DNA from: Oscillibacter sp.
Lineage (GTDB): Bacteria > Bacillota > Clostridia > Oscillospirales > Oscillospiraceae
Assembly (NCBI GenBank): GCA_009773995.1
Contig: VSMY01000021.1
Span: 1-27,305, forward strand
Direction of reading: 5' to 3'
DNA: 27,305 bases
This document shows, piece by piece, positions 8,101-16,172 of this stretch. The stretch's first letter is position 1. Every line of letters starts with the position of its first letter. The translations under genes and the position numbers were made by a program. The notes under the pieces were generated by a model that was not told the origin of the DNA, did not search any database, and saw nothing but the letters and a program-made list of their open reading frames with translations.

Positions 8101-9879
8101 ATGAAGCGGCTTTCAGCGTTCTTTGTCGGTTCTCTGCGGAACCGGCTGATTCTGTATTTTACCCTGCTGATGATGGTTCCGCTCAGCGCGGCGGGGTACC
8201 TCATCTATATGACTTCCGACGTGCGGATATCGGACAGCGCCATGAAGCTGGCCACGCAGATCGTTGAGAAGGACAGCAAAAACATCGACCAGGTGCTCTC
8301 CGATATGCAGGCGGCGGTCCGGGCGGTCTCGAAGGACGAGGCCGTCCAGATCCTGCTTCAGGAGCCCCGGACGGCCAAGGGGGACAGGGATGCCTGCGCC
8401 TACGCCCTGGGGAACCGGCTCAAGCAGATTTCCGGCCTGTATCGGGACATCAACGGCATCTACGTCTGGCTGGACGACGGAACCCTGGGGAAGTCCCGCT
8501 ACTACTCTCCCCGGGAGGTCCCGCTCCTTACCCCGGCCCAGTATACCGCCATCCGCAACCACGCCAGATCCGCGTGGTTTGCCATGGAGCAGGGGTCCTT
8601 GATGGTGGACAACCTGGGCGAGGCGGTGCTGAGCCTGGCGGCGTCCCTCTCTCGAGCGGACACCGGCCAGCCCTGCGGCATTGTCATCGTGGAGGTCCGG
8701 CGCTCCCACCTCAACAGCCTCATGGACGCGGACTTCGGCGATAACGGCACGCTGTTCCTCATGGACCCGGACAGCAGCATCGTGTTCCGCGGCCTGGGCT
8801 CCAACGGCGAGGTGGTGGCGGAGGCCGCCGCCCGCATCAAAGAGACCACCGTGGGCATGAGCATGGAGGTCCTGGCGGAGAAAGACCGGCTCCTCCTGTG
8901 CCAGCGGGTCCCAGCCAACGGCTGGGTGGTGGCCGGGGTGGTGTTTAAGGATTTCCTGCGGAACGACAGCCGGGAGATCCTCTCCGTCTTTATCCTCACG
9001 GCGCTGGCGGCGTTCCTGCTGAACATCGCGATTTCCAATTATCTCGCGAATTTCGAGCTTCAGCCCCTGGAGCGGATGCGGGCCTATATCCTGCGCATGG
9101 AGGAGGGGGACTTCGGGGAGCCCCTGACGCCCATGCGCCCGGACGAGATCGGGCACCTCACCGCCAGCGTCCAGGAAATGAGCGAGAAGATTGGGGAGCT
9201 GATGGACACGGTGAAGACGGAGCAGGAGCGTCTGCGGAACGCGGAGTTCCGGATGCTCCAGGCCCAGATCAACCCCCACTTTCTGTACAACTCCCTGGAC
9301 TCCATCAACTGGCTGGCCCGGCGGGGCGACGTGCAGAAAATGACGGAGATGATCACGGCGCTGACCACCTTTTTCCGCATCGGCCTTTCCAAGGGGCGGG
9401 ACATCATCGCCCTGCGGGAGGAGGTGGAGCATATTCGGAGCTATCTGGTGATTCAGAAAATCCGGTACAGCGACCAGTTTGAATACTCCATCTACACGGA
9501 CCCCGCCACAGAAAACTGTTTCGTGCCCAAGCTCATCCTCCAGCCCCTGGTGGAGAACGCCCTCTACCACGGCATCAAGCTCTGCCCGCGGAAGTGTATG
9601 CTGGTAATCCAGATCTTTTCCCGGGAGGACCACATCGAGCTGGAGGTCCTGGACAACGGCGTGGGCATGGACGGGGAAACGCTGGAGGCCCTCCGGGAGG
9701 CTATGGCCCACACCGGACAGAACCGGACCAACAGCTATGGCGTGATCAATGTCAACGACCGGATTCAAATCCTGGCCGGCTCCCAGTACGGGCTGACCTT
9801 TACCAGCGAAAAGGGCGTGGGCACCTCTGTGAGGATCGTGCTGCCCAATACCTTAAAGGGGGAGAGCGCGGATGTATAA
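8101..9879 (+). CDS. Two-component sensor histidine kinase, YesM/LytS-like
   Basis: This 592-residue membrane sensor detects an extracellular signal and phosphorylates the response regulator encoded next. Layout: first membrane helix about residues 16-38, a large extracytoplasmic sensing region to about 290, second helix about 293-315, a HAMP-like linker, then the His_kinase motif QAQINPHFLYNSLDSI with phospho-acceptor H393. The ATPase domain carries the N-box PLVENALYHG (N486) and the G1 box DNGVGM (518-523). The ATG at 8101 follows AAAGGGAGA; an upstream in-frame start at 8053 would add a basic stretch encoded by a hairpin and is not favoured. The response regulator gene overlaps its end by 8 bases. 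YesM/YesN pairs usually control neighbouring carbohydrate uptake operons. Confidence 0.93.
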   Translation: MKRLSAFFVGSLRNRLILYFTLLMMVPLSAAGYLIYMTSDVRISDSAMKLATQIVEKDSKNIDQVLSDMQAAVRAVSKDEAVQILLQEPRTAKGDRDACAYALGNRLKQISGLYRDINGIYVWLDDGTLGKSRYYSPREVPLLTPAQYTAIRNHARSAWFAMEQGSLMVDNLGEAVLSLAASLSRADTGQPCGIVIVEVRRSHLNSLMDADFGDNGTLFLMDPDSSIVFRGLGSNGEVVAEAAARIKETTVGMSMEVLAEKDRLLLCQRVPANGWVVAGVVFKDFLRNDSREILSVFILTALAAFLLNIAISNYLANFELQPLERMRAYILRMEEGDFGEPLTPMRPDEIGHLTASVQEMSEKIGELMDTVKTEQERLRNAEFRMLQAQINPHFLYNSLDSINWLARRGDVQKMTEMITALTTFFRIGLSKGRDIIALREEVEHIRSYLVIQKIRYSDQFEYSIYTDPATENCFVPKLILQPLVENALYHGIKLCPRKCMLVIQIFSREDHIELEVLDNGVGMDGETLEALREAMAHTGQNRTNSYGVINVNDRIQILAGSQYGLTFTSEKGVGTSVRIVLPNTLKGESADV

Positions 9880-11461
9880 CGTATTCCTTGCCGACGACGA
9901 GCGGCTGATCCGGGAGGGACTCGCCGAAACGGTCCCCTGGGATTCCCTGGGGCTGTCCCTTGTGGGGACGGCGCCGGACGGAAAACAGGCGCTTCAGGGA
10001 ATCCGGGACCTGAAGCCGGATATTGTGCTGACGGATATCCGTATGCCGTACATGGACGGCCTGGAGCTGATCGCGAAAATCAGAGAGAGCCAGCCGGAGT
10101 GCAGGATTGTCATCATCACCGGCTATGGGGAGTTCGAGTACGCCCGGTCCGCCATCCGCTTCGGCGTGTCGGACTTCCTGCTCAAGCCCGTGGATGTCTC
10201 CGATCTGTGCCGCGTCCTGAGGCACATCGTCCAGGAGCTGGACGGCATCAGCCACCACAAGAGCGAGGTGGAGGAGATGCGCAGCCGCCTGCAATCCGCT
10301 GACGAATACCAGTTCAAGCGGACGCTCCTGCGGTGTGTGACCGGGCGGGAGCCACTTCAGCAGCTCCAGAAATACCTGCCGGAGCACATGCGGCACGCCA
10401 GGGCCTTCTGCCTGGTCCTGCTGCAGCTGGACCGCTTTGACAACCTGACGGCTACCATGGATGAGGAGACCATTTTCAGCATGACCCAGCGGCTGGAGTG
10501 CTCCCTGGAAAAGGCGGGGGAGCGGACGCAGTTGACGGTGGTGGAGGAGTCCAGCGGGCGGTACCTGCTCTTTTTCACCGGCTGGGAAGCGGAGGAGCTG
10601 CGTTTTTCCATCCGCTCTTTTATCCGCCGCCTTCGGCTCATCGAGCCGGACATGGAATTTACCTCCGTGACCTCCCCTGTGTATGGGGAGCTGGCCGACT
10701 GCCAGACGGCCTATGACTTCGTGCAGCAGGGAAGCAAGTACAGCTTCCAGCTGGGGAGCAACCGGGACGTCCAGATGGAGGAGCTGAAGGACGCCGCCGT
10801 CAACCCGCTTCCGGACGTGCCCAATGTGGGCCGGGTGATCCGCTCCATCTCCACCTTCGACAAAAAGACGATCCTCCAGGACTTCCAGGCGCTGGCGGAC
10901 GACATCCGTCAGACCGGGCATAACTCCTATCTCTACACCCACATGCTGGTCAGCGTGGTATACGGCGAGATTACGAAGCTGCTGGTGGACATCAGCTGCC
11001 CCATAGAGCAGATTCTGGAGAATCCCTTGGCTGCTTACCAGAAGATTCTGACCTGCGCCACGCTGGATGACATGTTGGAGGAGCTCTACCGGTTTGTGGT
11101 GCAGATCTGCAATTTTGTAAATAACAATGTAAGAGCCAACAAAAATGCTGCGGAGCGGGCAAAAGTCTATATTGAGGCCCATTACGCTGATTCCAGCCTG
11201 ACCCTGGACCGGGTAGCCGGCGCGGTGGGCATCTCCCCCAATTACTTCAGCGCCCTGTTCAAACAAAGCACAAACAGCTCTTTTATCAACTATCTCACCA
11301 GTGTCCGGGTTTCCCATGCCAAGGAGCTGCTGAAAAGCGGAAAATACAAGACCTACGAGGTGGCCATGCGCTGCGGTTATGAAAACCCCACGTACTTCTC
11401 AACGATTTTCAAACGCCAGACAGGCTTCTCCCCCTCGGAATACAGTCAGAAGGTCCGGTAG
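9872..11461 (+). CDS. Response regulator, YesN-like, with AraC-type DNA-binding domain
   Basis: This 529-residue transcription factor receives phosphate from the upstream kinase. The N-terminal receiver domain (about 1-120) has acidic residues D8 and D9, the phospho-acceptor D55 in LTDIRMPYMDG, and the conserved lysine in LLKPVDV at about 105. A long middle region is typical of YesN proteins. The C-terminal 100 residues form two helix-turn-helix motifs of the AraC family, with DRVAGAVGISPNYFSALFKQ and the signature ending YFSTIFKRQTGFSPSEY. The ATG at 9872 follows AAGGGGGAG. Likely targets are the flanking transporter and catabolic operons; this is inferred from proximity. Confidence 0.93.
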   Translation: MYNVFLADDERLIREGLAETVPWDSLGLSLVGTAPDGKQALQGIRDLKPDIVLTDIRMPYMDGLELIAKIRESQPECRIVIITGYGEFEYARSAIRFGVSDFLLKPVDVSDLCRVLRHIVQELDGISHHKSEVEEMRSRLQSADEYQFKRTLLRCVTGREPLQQLQKYLPEHMRHARAFCLVLLQLDRFDNLTATMDEETIFSMTQRLECSLEKAGERTQLTVVEESSGRYLLFFTGWEAEELRFSIRSFIRRLRLIEPDMEFTSVTSPVYGELADCQTAYDFVQQGSKYSFQLGSNRDVQMEELKDAAVNPLPDVPNVGRVIRSISTFDKKTILQDFQALADDIRQTGHNSYLYTHMLVSVVYGEITKLLVDISCPIEQILENPLAAYQKILTCATLDDMLEELYRFVVQICNFVNNNVRANKNAAERAKVYIEAHYADSSLTLDRVAGAVGISPNYFSALFKQSTNSSFINYLTSVRVSHAKELLKSGKYKTYEVAMRCGYENPTYFSTIFKRQTGFSPSEYSQKVR

Positions 11462-11526
11462 ACTTTCACGGAGAGCAGGACGGCGCCCAGCAAAATCTTC
11501 AGCTTTCTGGGGAATAGTCCTCTAGA

Positions 11527-11541
11527 TAGTGTCTACACAAG
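11527..11541 (+). repeat. Left 15-bp terminal inverted repeat
   Basis: TAGTGTCTACACAAG is the reverse complement, with one mismatch, of the repeat at 13155-13169 that abuts the transposase remnant. It is therefore read as an insertion sequence end. Confidence 0.65.
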
Positions 11542-11705
11542 GCAAATGGATTGTGATAAAATGAAAACATTTTGAAAGTCAGTGGAACCGAAAGATGGAT
11601 GTTTCCTGTCACAGACAGGACATAAGAGGGAAGAAGCCGGTTGAGCTTATGCCCAAAATAGATTCCTTGGGAAAAGAGTATGTCATAGCGGGAAAAATGT
11701 AAACT

Positions 11706-11984
11706 ATGAAAGAGTACGGCTTGCCTGAGTCCTTGGCTGATGCTCCCCATACCCAGTTGATGAATTGGGCGGAGCTTTACGACAACCGCTCTTTTGACGC
11801 GAAGAAAATGATGGTCGCTCAGTTTGTAAAAGCGGTTTATGGCAAGAGGGGCTTTGCACTTGATATTGAGATCAACGTATCGTTCGATGAGTTCCAGACG
11901 CTTTGTTTAGACGCGGAGGCCGAGGACAGCGGAAAAGCGCCTGATGTTTTGGCCTATACGGAAAAAGAGGGACAAGCGATCTGA
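11706..11984 (+). pseudogene. Probable C-terminal remnant of a site-specific recombinase
   Basis: The 92-residue reading frame ends with a pattern, KKMMVAQFVKAV followed by alternating residues FALDIEINVSFDEF, that resembles the C-terminal end of large serine recombinases of gut Clostridia. That resemblance is from memory and weak. The same frame extends upstream to an ATG at 11595 and is broken only by a TAA at 11700-11702. No ribosome binding site precedes 11706. No catalytic domain is present. It is best treated as a gene fragment in a mobile-element graveyard; it could instead be an unrelated small hypothetical gene. Confidence 0.4.
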
Positions 11985-12120
11985 CGCTTGCCCCGAGGGA
12001 AATTAAAACCTGTATTTCACCCATTCTTTTTCATGTGACTTGAATCTCTGGAAACAGGTCATGGAAGAATAATTTTTTCGCTAGAACCTTACTGTTATTC
12101 TTCAAGTTGTGGGTTAAAAG

Positions 12121-12411
12121 TCAAATCACCTCTTGAAGCGGGTCTGTGACGGAGGGGGAACCGTCGTAGATCTCACAAGGATCAAGGTCAATACAGACGC
12201 TGGTGTTTCGCGTCCCATCCAAATCCCAAGCAACAGTGCCGTTCATTACTGTCAGGCTGTTTCGAAACACAGCCTTGTTGCGAAGCGGAGAAAAAACGCC
12301 ACCCTGCTTCAAAAGCGGCTTTGCATCCAGAAGCCGGATCGCGCCGTCAAGGAAATAGACATAAACGGTAAAGTCTTCCCCTGCTAAGACTTGGACAACC
12401 TGTGGAACCAT
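12121..12411 (-). CDS. DUF2442 domain-containing small protein
   Basis: This 96-residue protein fits the DUF2442 family: a short beta-rich protein with YFLDGAIRLLDAKPLL and a C-terminal stretch equivalent to the usual GTVAWDLD...DLDPCEIYD. Biochemical function is unknown. It starts at ATG 12409-12411 with AGGAGG 8 bases upstream; that site overlaps the stop of the DUF4160 gene, so the pair is one translation-coupled unit on the minus strand. Such pairs are often found near mobile elements and have been suggested to behave like toxin-antitoxin modules; nothing in this sequence proves it. Both frames are intact here, in contrast to the broken genes around them. Confidence 0.75.
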   Translation of the reverse strand: MVPQVVQVLAGEDFTVYVYFLDGAIRLLDAKPLLKQGGVFSPLRNKAVFRNSLTVMNGTVAWDLDGTRNTSVCIDLDPCEIYDGSPSVTDPLQEVI

Positions 12412-12426
12412 ATAGCCTGCCTCCTC

Positions 12427-12687
12427 TTACATGAGCGGGTTAATACGGTTCAAGGACTTTGCATCTTTGAAAAGTTTCCAATTTTGCATAAGTTCATCCC
12501 GGTGAAGCTCGCACCAAGCCAAGATTAACTTTAACTGCCGTGTGGGCAGAGCGCCTCGAACCACACAACCTTCCTGAATATCGACTGGCGCTTTTTGTCC
12601 GGCATATTCCGCATGAAAATGAGGCGGGTTGTGTTCACTGCAGAACATCTTGATACGAATACCGCAGAACAAACTGGTTTCAGGCAT
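12427..12687 (-). CDS. DUF4160 domain-containing small protein
   Basis: This 86-residue protein matches the DUF4160 family: an N-terminal GIRIKMF-SEHNPPHFHAEYAG segment (about residues 9-30) with the diagnostic NPPHFHAEY core, then a helical part with LPTRQLKLILAWCELHRDELMQNW. The histidine-rich NPPHFH motif suggests metal or nucleic-acid chemistry, but no activity is established. It is the first gene of a two-gene minus-strand unit with the DUF2442 gene, 15 bases apart. A GAGAGG ribosome binding site precedes the ATG. Confidence in family membership is high; function is unknown. Confidence 0.8.
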   Translation of the reverse strand: MPETSLFCGIRIKMFCSEHNPPHFHAEYAGQKAPVDIQEGCVVRGALPTRQLKLILAWCELHRDELMQNWKLFKDAKSLNRINPLM

Positions 12688-12969
12688 GTCAATCGCCTCT
12701 CACCTTGATATTGTCAGTGTACCACAATTATGAGAAAAAGAGAAGTAATTCTCTAACTCAAAATTTGCGCCGCTATAAACAAAGAAAAGGCTGGCGAAAA
12801 AGAAGGGAATTCGGGAAGTCTAACTCGTGCTCATAATCTTCTGGACGTTGTTCCGTAATCCTGGTATGCTGTATCGTTGGGAAATAGTTGAAGACATGAC
12901 ACGCCAGAGAGAATCCAAGGAAATACACTCAAAACGGCTGTTTCTCTATTTCTAAAAATTTCAGATTGT

Positions 12970-13154
12970 GTGCATGAATATTTCCTCTACGATAAATATC
13001 TCTACAAACCGCACCGCCTAGTAGAGAACCGTTTCTTGGACCTGAAACGTTGGATTGGAAAGGTATTGCTGCTCGCCATGCAAAAACTTCAGGTGCTTTA
13101 CTCGCCGCAGTACAGGTTTGCTGCATCGCTGTTTGGGCCGCCATTCGCGCCTAA
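12970..13154 (+). pseudogene. IS5-family transposase, C-terminal fragment with frameshift
   Basis: The first part encodes HEYFLYDKYLYKPHRLVENRF (written here only in part), which matches the end of the DDE domain of IS5-family transposases: Y-K-R--VEN-F--LK. The frame then shifts near base 13050. From there the third frame reads DWKGIAARHAKTSGALLAAV and ends AVWAAIRA-stop at 13152-13154, matching the usual RGIATRYAK... tail. The N-terminal two thirds and most catalytic residues are missing, so it cannot be active. The right terminal repeat starts at the next base. Confidence 0.72.
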
Positions 13155-13169
13155 CTTATGTAGACACTA
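13155..13169 (-). repeat. Right 15-bp terminal inverted repeat
   Basis: CTTATGTAGACACTA begins directly after the transposase stop codon and pairs with the repeat at 11527-11541. The position next to the transposase end is what is expected of an insertion-sequence terminus. Confidence 0.7.
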
Positions 13170-13361
13170 CTTAGGGAATGTTCAAATAAGCGAGACCGTA
13201 ATAAAAAGACAAAAATGTAAGAAATGCTGATTTTCACCCCCGTTCCGTGGCCGCCAGAACACGACGGCTTGGTTTTCTACTCCCATCTTCATGGGATTTC
13301 CGTTTTTAAATTTTTCCGGATTTCAGGACTTAACAGCGCCTAGCTGGTTTGCAGGCTTTTA

Positions 13362-14654
13362 TCATATGGAAAGGTTCATGACAAGCAGCTTTTTCAGAGC
13401 GGTGCGGTAGATGCTGCGCAGTTTGTAGAAGTCCTCTTCCAAGATATACTCGTCTTTTTTATGCTCCGTGTGCCGCCGTCCGGGAAAGGCGGCGCCGAAG
13501 CCCACAATATTATCCAGCGCGCGGGCATAGGTTCCACCGCCGATGACCAGGGGATCGGAAAGATCACCGGTCTCTTCCCGGTAGGCGGCCAGGAGTTGCT
13601 GGAGAACTGGATTCGACGGCGCCCGGTACAGGGGCTTATCGTGTTTTAAAACGCGGAGATCCAACCCTTCAGCCTGAGCTGCGGCCGTTACCGTTTCCAG
13701 AATCAGGCCGCCGTCGGCGGTAACAGGATAACGGATATCCAGCGTCATATGGATTGCGCAGCCGTCCGTCCGAAGCAGACCGGAGCAAAGGGTCGTTGAT
13801 CCGCTGACATCGTCCTGGAAGCAGCAGCCCAGCTTTTCCCCGTGGCAGCTTTCTCCAATGTACCTTTTATAAAAGGAAAGCAGGGGGTTTTGAAGCCCCG
13901 CCTGGGACAGTTCCTTCATCATCTTGGTGATGGCGCTGTCTCCCTGCTCCGGCACCGTGGCGTGGGCGGCGAGACCCTGAGTTTCCACAAAACGATCCAC
14001 GCCGGCTCTGTCACGAAACCGAGCGCGGCACCAGGAGGCCACCATGTTACAGGCGCTGCCGCCCTCTAAAAGGGAGAGACCGCTGTGCTCCAGAGGCAGG
14101 GATAGCTCCAGCCAAAGCATTCCCTTTTCGCCGCAGAGAGCCGGAAACTCGGCGTCAGGGGTGAAGCCGGCGCAGGGCGGTTCCTCGTGGCGGCGGTAGT
14201 AAGCCATGTCGCTCCACTGGCCGGTTTCTTCGCATTGGCCGAAAATCAGGCGGACCCGGCGGGACAGAGGAAACTGTTCCGCCAGCAAATCGGCGGCTGC
14301 GAAAATGCAGGCAATGGCAGGTCCCTTGTTGTCGGAGGAGCCTCGGCCATAGAGGCGGCCGTCCCGTTTGGTACAGGCAAAGGGCTCCATGGTCCATCCG
14401 TCCCCGGCGGGTACAACGTCCACGTGAGGAATGACGGCAATCAGGTCATTTCCCTCCCCAATTTCCGCCCACGCGATCCGCCCATTGCGGTTCCTGGTCC
14501 GCATGCCCAGCTCCTCGCAAAGGCGCAGGGTGTACGCAAGAGCCTCTGCGACGCCTGTCCCATAAGGAGCTTCCGGCGTCACGTTTTCCCCAGCTATACT
14601 AGGGATTGCCAACAGCCCTTCCAGGGCTTGGAGCATTTCCCGGTTTGTACGCAT
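13362..14654 (-). CDS. M20-family metallopeptidase, PepV/Sapep-type dipeptidase
   Basis: This 430-residue cytoplasmic hydrolase probably cleaves dipeptides or N-acyl amino acids with two metal ions. The M20 metal site is visible: H77 and catalytic D79 in PHVDVVPAGDGW, bridging D108 in GRGSSDNKG, the general base E142 with E143 in QCEETG, D167 in PDAEFP, and a late histidine in GRRHTEHKKDEY. GDGW and SSDNKGP are specific to the PepV/Sapep branch. Length is slightly below the usual 440-470. It starts at ATG 14652-14654 with GGAG upstream, and is the last gene of the leftward operon, 11 bases after the UxaA-type gene. It may act on a product or conjugated form of that enzyme's substrate. Confidence 0.88.
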   Translation of the reverse strand: MRTNREMLQALEGLLAIPSIAGENVTPEAPYGTGVAEALAYTLRLCEELGMRTRNRNGRIAWAEIGEGNDLIAVIPHVDVVPAGDGWTMEPFACTKRDGRLYGRGSSDNKGPAIACIFAAADLLAEQFPLSRRVRLIFGQCEETGQWSDMAYYRRHEEPPCAGFTPDAEFPALCGEKGMLWLELSLPLEHSGLSLLEGGSACNMVASWCRARFRDRAGVDRFVETQGLAAHATVPEQGDSAITKMMKELSQAGLQNPLLSFYKRYIGESCHGEKLGCCFQDDVSGSTTLCSGLLRTDGCAIHMTLDIRYPVTADGGLILETVTAAAQAEGLDLRVLKHDKPLYRAPSNPVLQQLLAAYREETGDLSDPLVIGGGTYARALDNIVGFGAAFPGRRHTEHKKDEYILEEDFYKLRSIYRTALKKLLVMNLSI

Positions 14655-14665
14655 CCCGTTTCTCC

Positions 14666-15835
14666 TTAAATCTTTCCGCTTGGCGGCGTTACCCAGCTGA
14701 AGTCACCCATCTGCTCCGCTTTGGAAGGAGCGCCCCCGGCGATTTCCAACACCAACCGGTAGAGATCTTTTGCCAGCAGATGGAAATCCTGGCTCTGTAC
14801 AATGACGCCGGAGGCGTCAAAGTCAATCATTTCCGTCCCCAGACGGGCATAGGTATCGGGGTTTCCGGTGATTTTCACAGTGACGGAAGCCGCGTTGCCC
14901 AGCGGAGTGCCCCGTCCGGTGGTGAACAGGCAGAGATGCGCGCCGGACATGGCCAGAGCCGTACAGGCGTAGACGTCGTTTCCTCCCTGGCGGTTGTCCA
15001 GGAACCACTGTCCGGGGCCTGGAATGCCATCGCCCACCTGGAGAACGCCTTGGACCTTTGTCCGGCTGCCGGACAGCTTCAGATTGCCAATGGCCTTTTC
15101 ACACAGGGTTGTAATGCCGTGGGCCTTGTTGCCTGGAGTTGGATTGACATCGGCAATGGACTGCCCGGTCATACGGAAAACATCCTGCCTGTATTCGTCC
15201 ACAATGTCTAGAATTGCCTCGCCTACCTGGTGGTTGACCGCCAGGTCAATAAGGTGCTGCTCGTTGCCGGGCATTCCCCGGACGCCGGCGCTGACAAAGG
15301 CCGCGCCCGCGTCTCCAAACAGGTCCATGGTCTCCCCCGTGACCACGTTAGCCGCCAAGGAGCTGCTCCAGTCGGAGCCGCCGCAGTAGACGGAGAGCAC
15401 CAGGCCGGAGACGGGGCAAAGGGTCCGCTTCATTTCTGCGCCTTCCCGCAGCATCTGCTCTACCAGTACAGTTCCCTTCTCCACGGTACGCTTCAGTCCT
15501 CCCTCGTCCTGAATGCACAGGTGGAAGACCTTTGTGCCGCTCTTCTCAATTTCACTTTGGATATAGGCCGGGTCTGTCCACTGGCAGCCCAGGCTTACCA
15601 GCAGGACGCCGTAGACGTTAGGGTGCTGTCCCGCCCGGATGAGCCCCAGATTTGTGCGCTCCTCCTGCTGGCGGTACTCGCCGCAGCCAGTGTCAATGGT
15701 AATGGACGGGACGCCGCAGCGGGCGGCAATCTGGTGAGCCGCACCGTTGGCGCACTGGACCAGGGACAGCACCAGCACCTGATTGCGGATACCGATCTCC
15801 CCGTTTACCCGCTTATACCCCAGAAACGTATCCAT
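14666..15835 (-). CDS. UxaA-family hydro-lyase, large (C-terminal) subunit
   Basis: This 389-residue protein corresponds to the main part of altronate/galactarate dehydratase-type enzymes, which remove water (or sulfite) from hydroxy acids. Family stretches are clear: GYKRVNGEIGIRN near the start, ITIDTGCGEY, YCGGSDWSSSLAAN, NPTPGNKAHGITTLCEKAIG and LFTTGRGTPLGN. The ATG at 15833-15835 follows AAGGAGG, and the start lies 23 bases inside the small-subunit gene, so the two are coupled. In altronate dehydratase both parts are usually one protein; separated small and large subunits are also known for sulfolactate sulfo-lyase (SuyA/SuyB), so that substrate is an alternative. Family is secure, substrate is open. 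Confidence 0.85.
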   Translation of the reverse strand: MDTFLGYKRVNGEIGIRNQVLVLSLVQCANGAAHQIAARCGVPSITIDTGCGEYRQQEERTNLGLIRAGQHPNVYGVLLVSLGCQWTDPAYIQSEIEKSGTKVFHLCIQDEGGLKRTVEKGTVLVEQMLREGAEMKRTLCPVSGLVLSVYCGGSDWSSSLAANVVTGETMDLFGDAGAAFVSAGVRGMPGNEQHLIDLAVNHQVGEAILDIVDEYRQDVFRMTGQSIADVNPTPGNKAHGITTLCEKAIGNLKLSGSRTKVQGVLQVGDGIPGPGQWFLDNRQGGNDVYACTALAMSGAHLCLFTTGRGTPLGNAASVTVKITGNPDTYARLGTEMIDFDASGVIVQSQDFHLLAKDLYRLVLEIAGGAPSKAEQMGDFSWVTPPSGKI

Positions 15836-16154
15836 GTTTTCGTTCCTCCTTAGCTTTCGCCCTATAGCTGGCAGCGTATGCATTGCAGAGCTGCTCTGTG
15901 ATGTCTTTGACGTTCTGGGTGTGCACCCATTCTCCCGGCGCGATGTTTTGCTCCGCTTGGCCGATGACGACGCCGTATTTGAAGATACTCTCCCCCTGCG
16001 CAATGGGGCGGATCGCAACCTTGTGCCCGGTGGGAATCCGCTCCCGGATAGAGACCGTGCCGTCAGAGGTCCTGATGCTGTCCCCGGCCTGGGCCGGTTG
16101 GGGTAGTACGGCTACATTGTCCAGCTCATGTAGAATTACAGCGTGTATTTCCAT
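15813..16154 (-). CDS. UxaA-family hydro-lyase, small subunit (SAF domain)
   Basis: This 113-residue protein is the N-terminal SAF-domain partner of the UxaA-type enzyme encoded next. It begins MEIHAVILHELDNVAVL, then shows IPTGHKVAIRPIAQGESIFKYG and IGQAEQNIAPGEWVHTQNV, all hallmarks of this domain. It probably contributes to the active site or assembly. The ATG at 16154 is chosen because GAGG lies about 8 bases upstream; a GTG at 16163 falls on that site. It is the first gene of the leftward operon, divergent from the LysR gene, with a good TATAAT box 19 bases upstream of its ATG and a candidate LysR site behind that. Confidence 0.86.
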   Translation of the reverse strand: MEIHAVILHELDNVAVLPQPAQAGDSIRTSDGTVSIRERIPTGHKVAIRPIAQGESIFKYGVVIGQAEQNIAPGEWVHTQNVKDITEQLCNAYAASYRAKAKEERKHGYVSGV

Positions 16155-16172
16155 AAAAATCACCTCGGCTCC

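Larger units (their letters stand above)
11522..13174. mobile_element. Decayed IS5-family element or composite remnant
   Basis: This AT-richer stretch is bounded by an inverted pair of 15-bp repeats (11527-11541 and 13155-13169, 14 of 15 identical). Just outside lie CTAG (11522-11525) on the left and TTAG (13171-13174) on the right. These resemble the YTAR target sites that IS5-group elements duplicate, though the two are not identical. The right part encodes a recognisable but frameshifted IS5-type transposase tail that stops immediately before the right repeat. The inside otherwise holds a probable recombinase remnant and a DUF4160/DUF2442 gene pair, which are not normal IS5 contents. The ends may therefore belong to two related insertions, or later insertions and deletions have rearranged one. 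Confidence 0.5.
12688..13361. other. Gene-poor stretch around the transposase remnant
   Basis: This 674-base gap between the DUF4160 gene and the M20 peptidase gene holds the transposase fragment and the right inverted repeat. Apart from these there is a small hairpin, TCCCAT-CTTC-ATGGGA (13281-13296), followed by TTTCCGTTTTT; on the plus strand it looks like a weak terminator. No intact gene was recognised. The base composition is distinctly more AT-rich than the flanking operons, which fits foreign or decaying DNA. Confidence 0.5.

Noticed and set aside
8113..9768. 551-codon minus-strand reading frame opposite the sensor kinase gene
   Set aside because: The plus-strand kinase has all catalytic boxes; the antisense frame has no recognisable domain.
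13172..13361. Possible further insertion-sequence end or attachment site between the right repeat and the M20 gene
   Set aside because: No matching repeat or recognisable coding remnant was found by eye; only a small hairpin is present.
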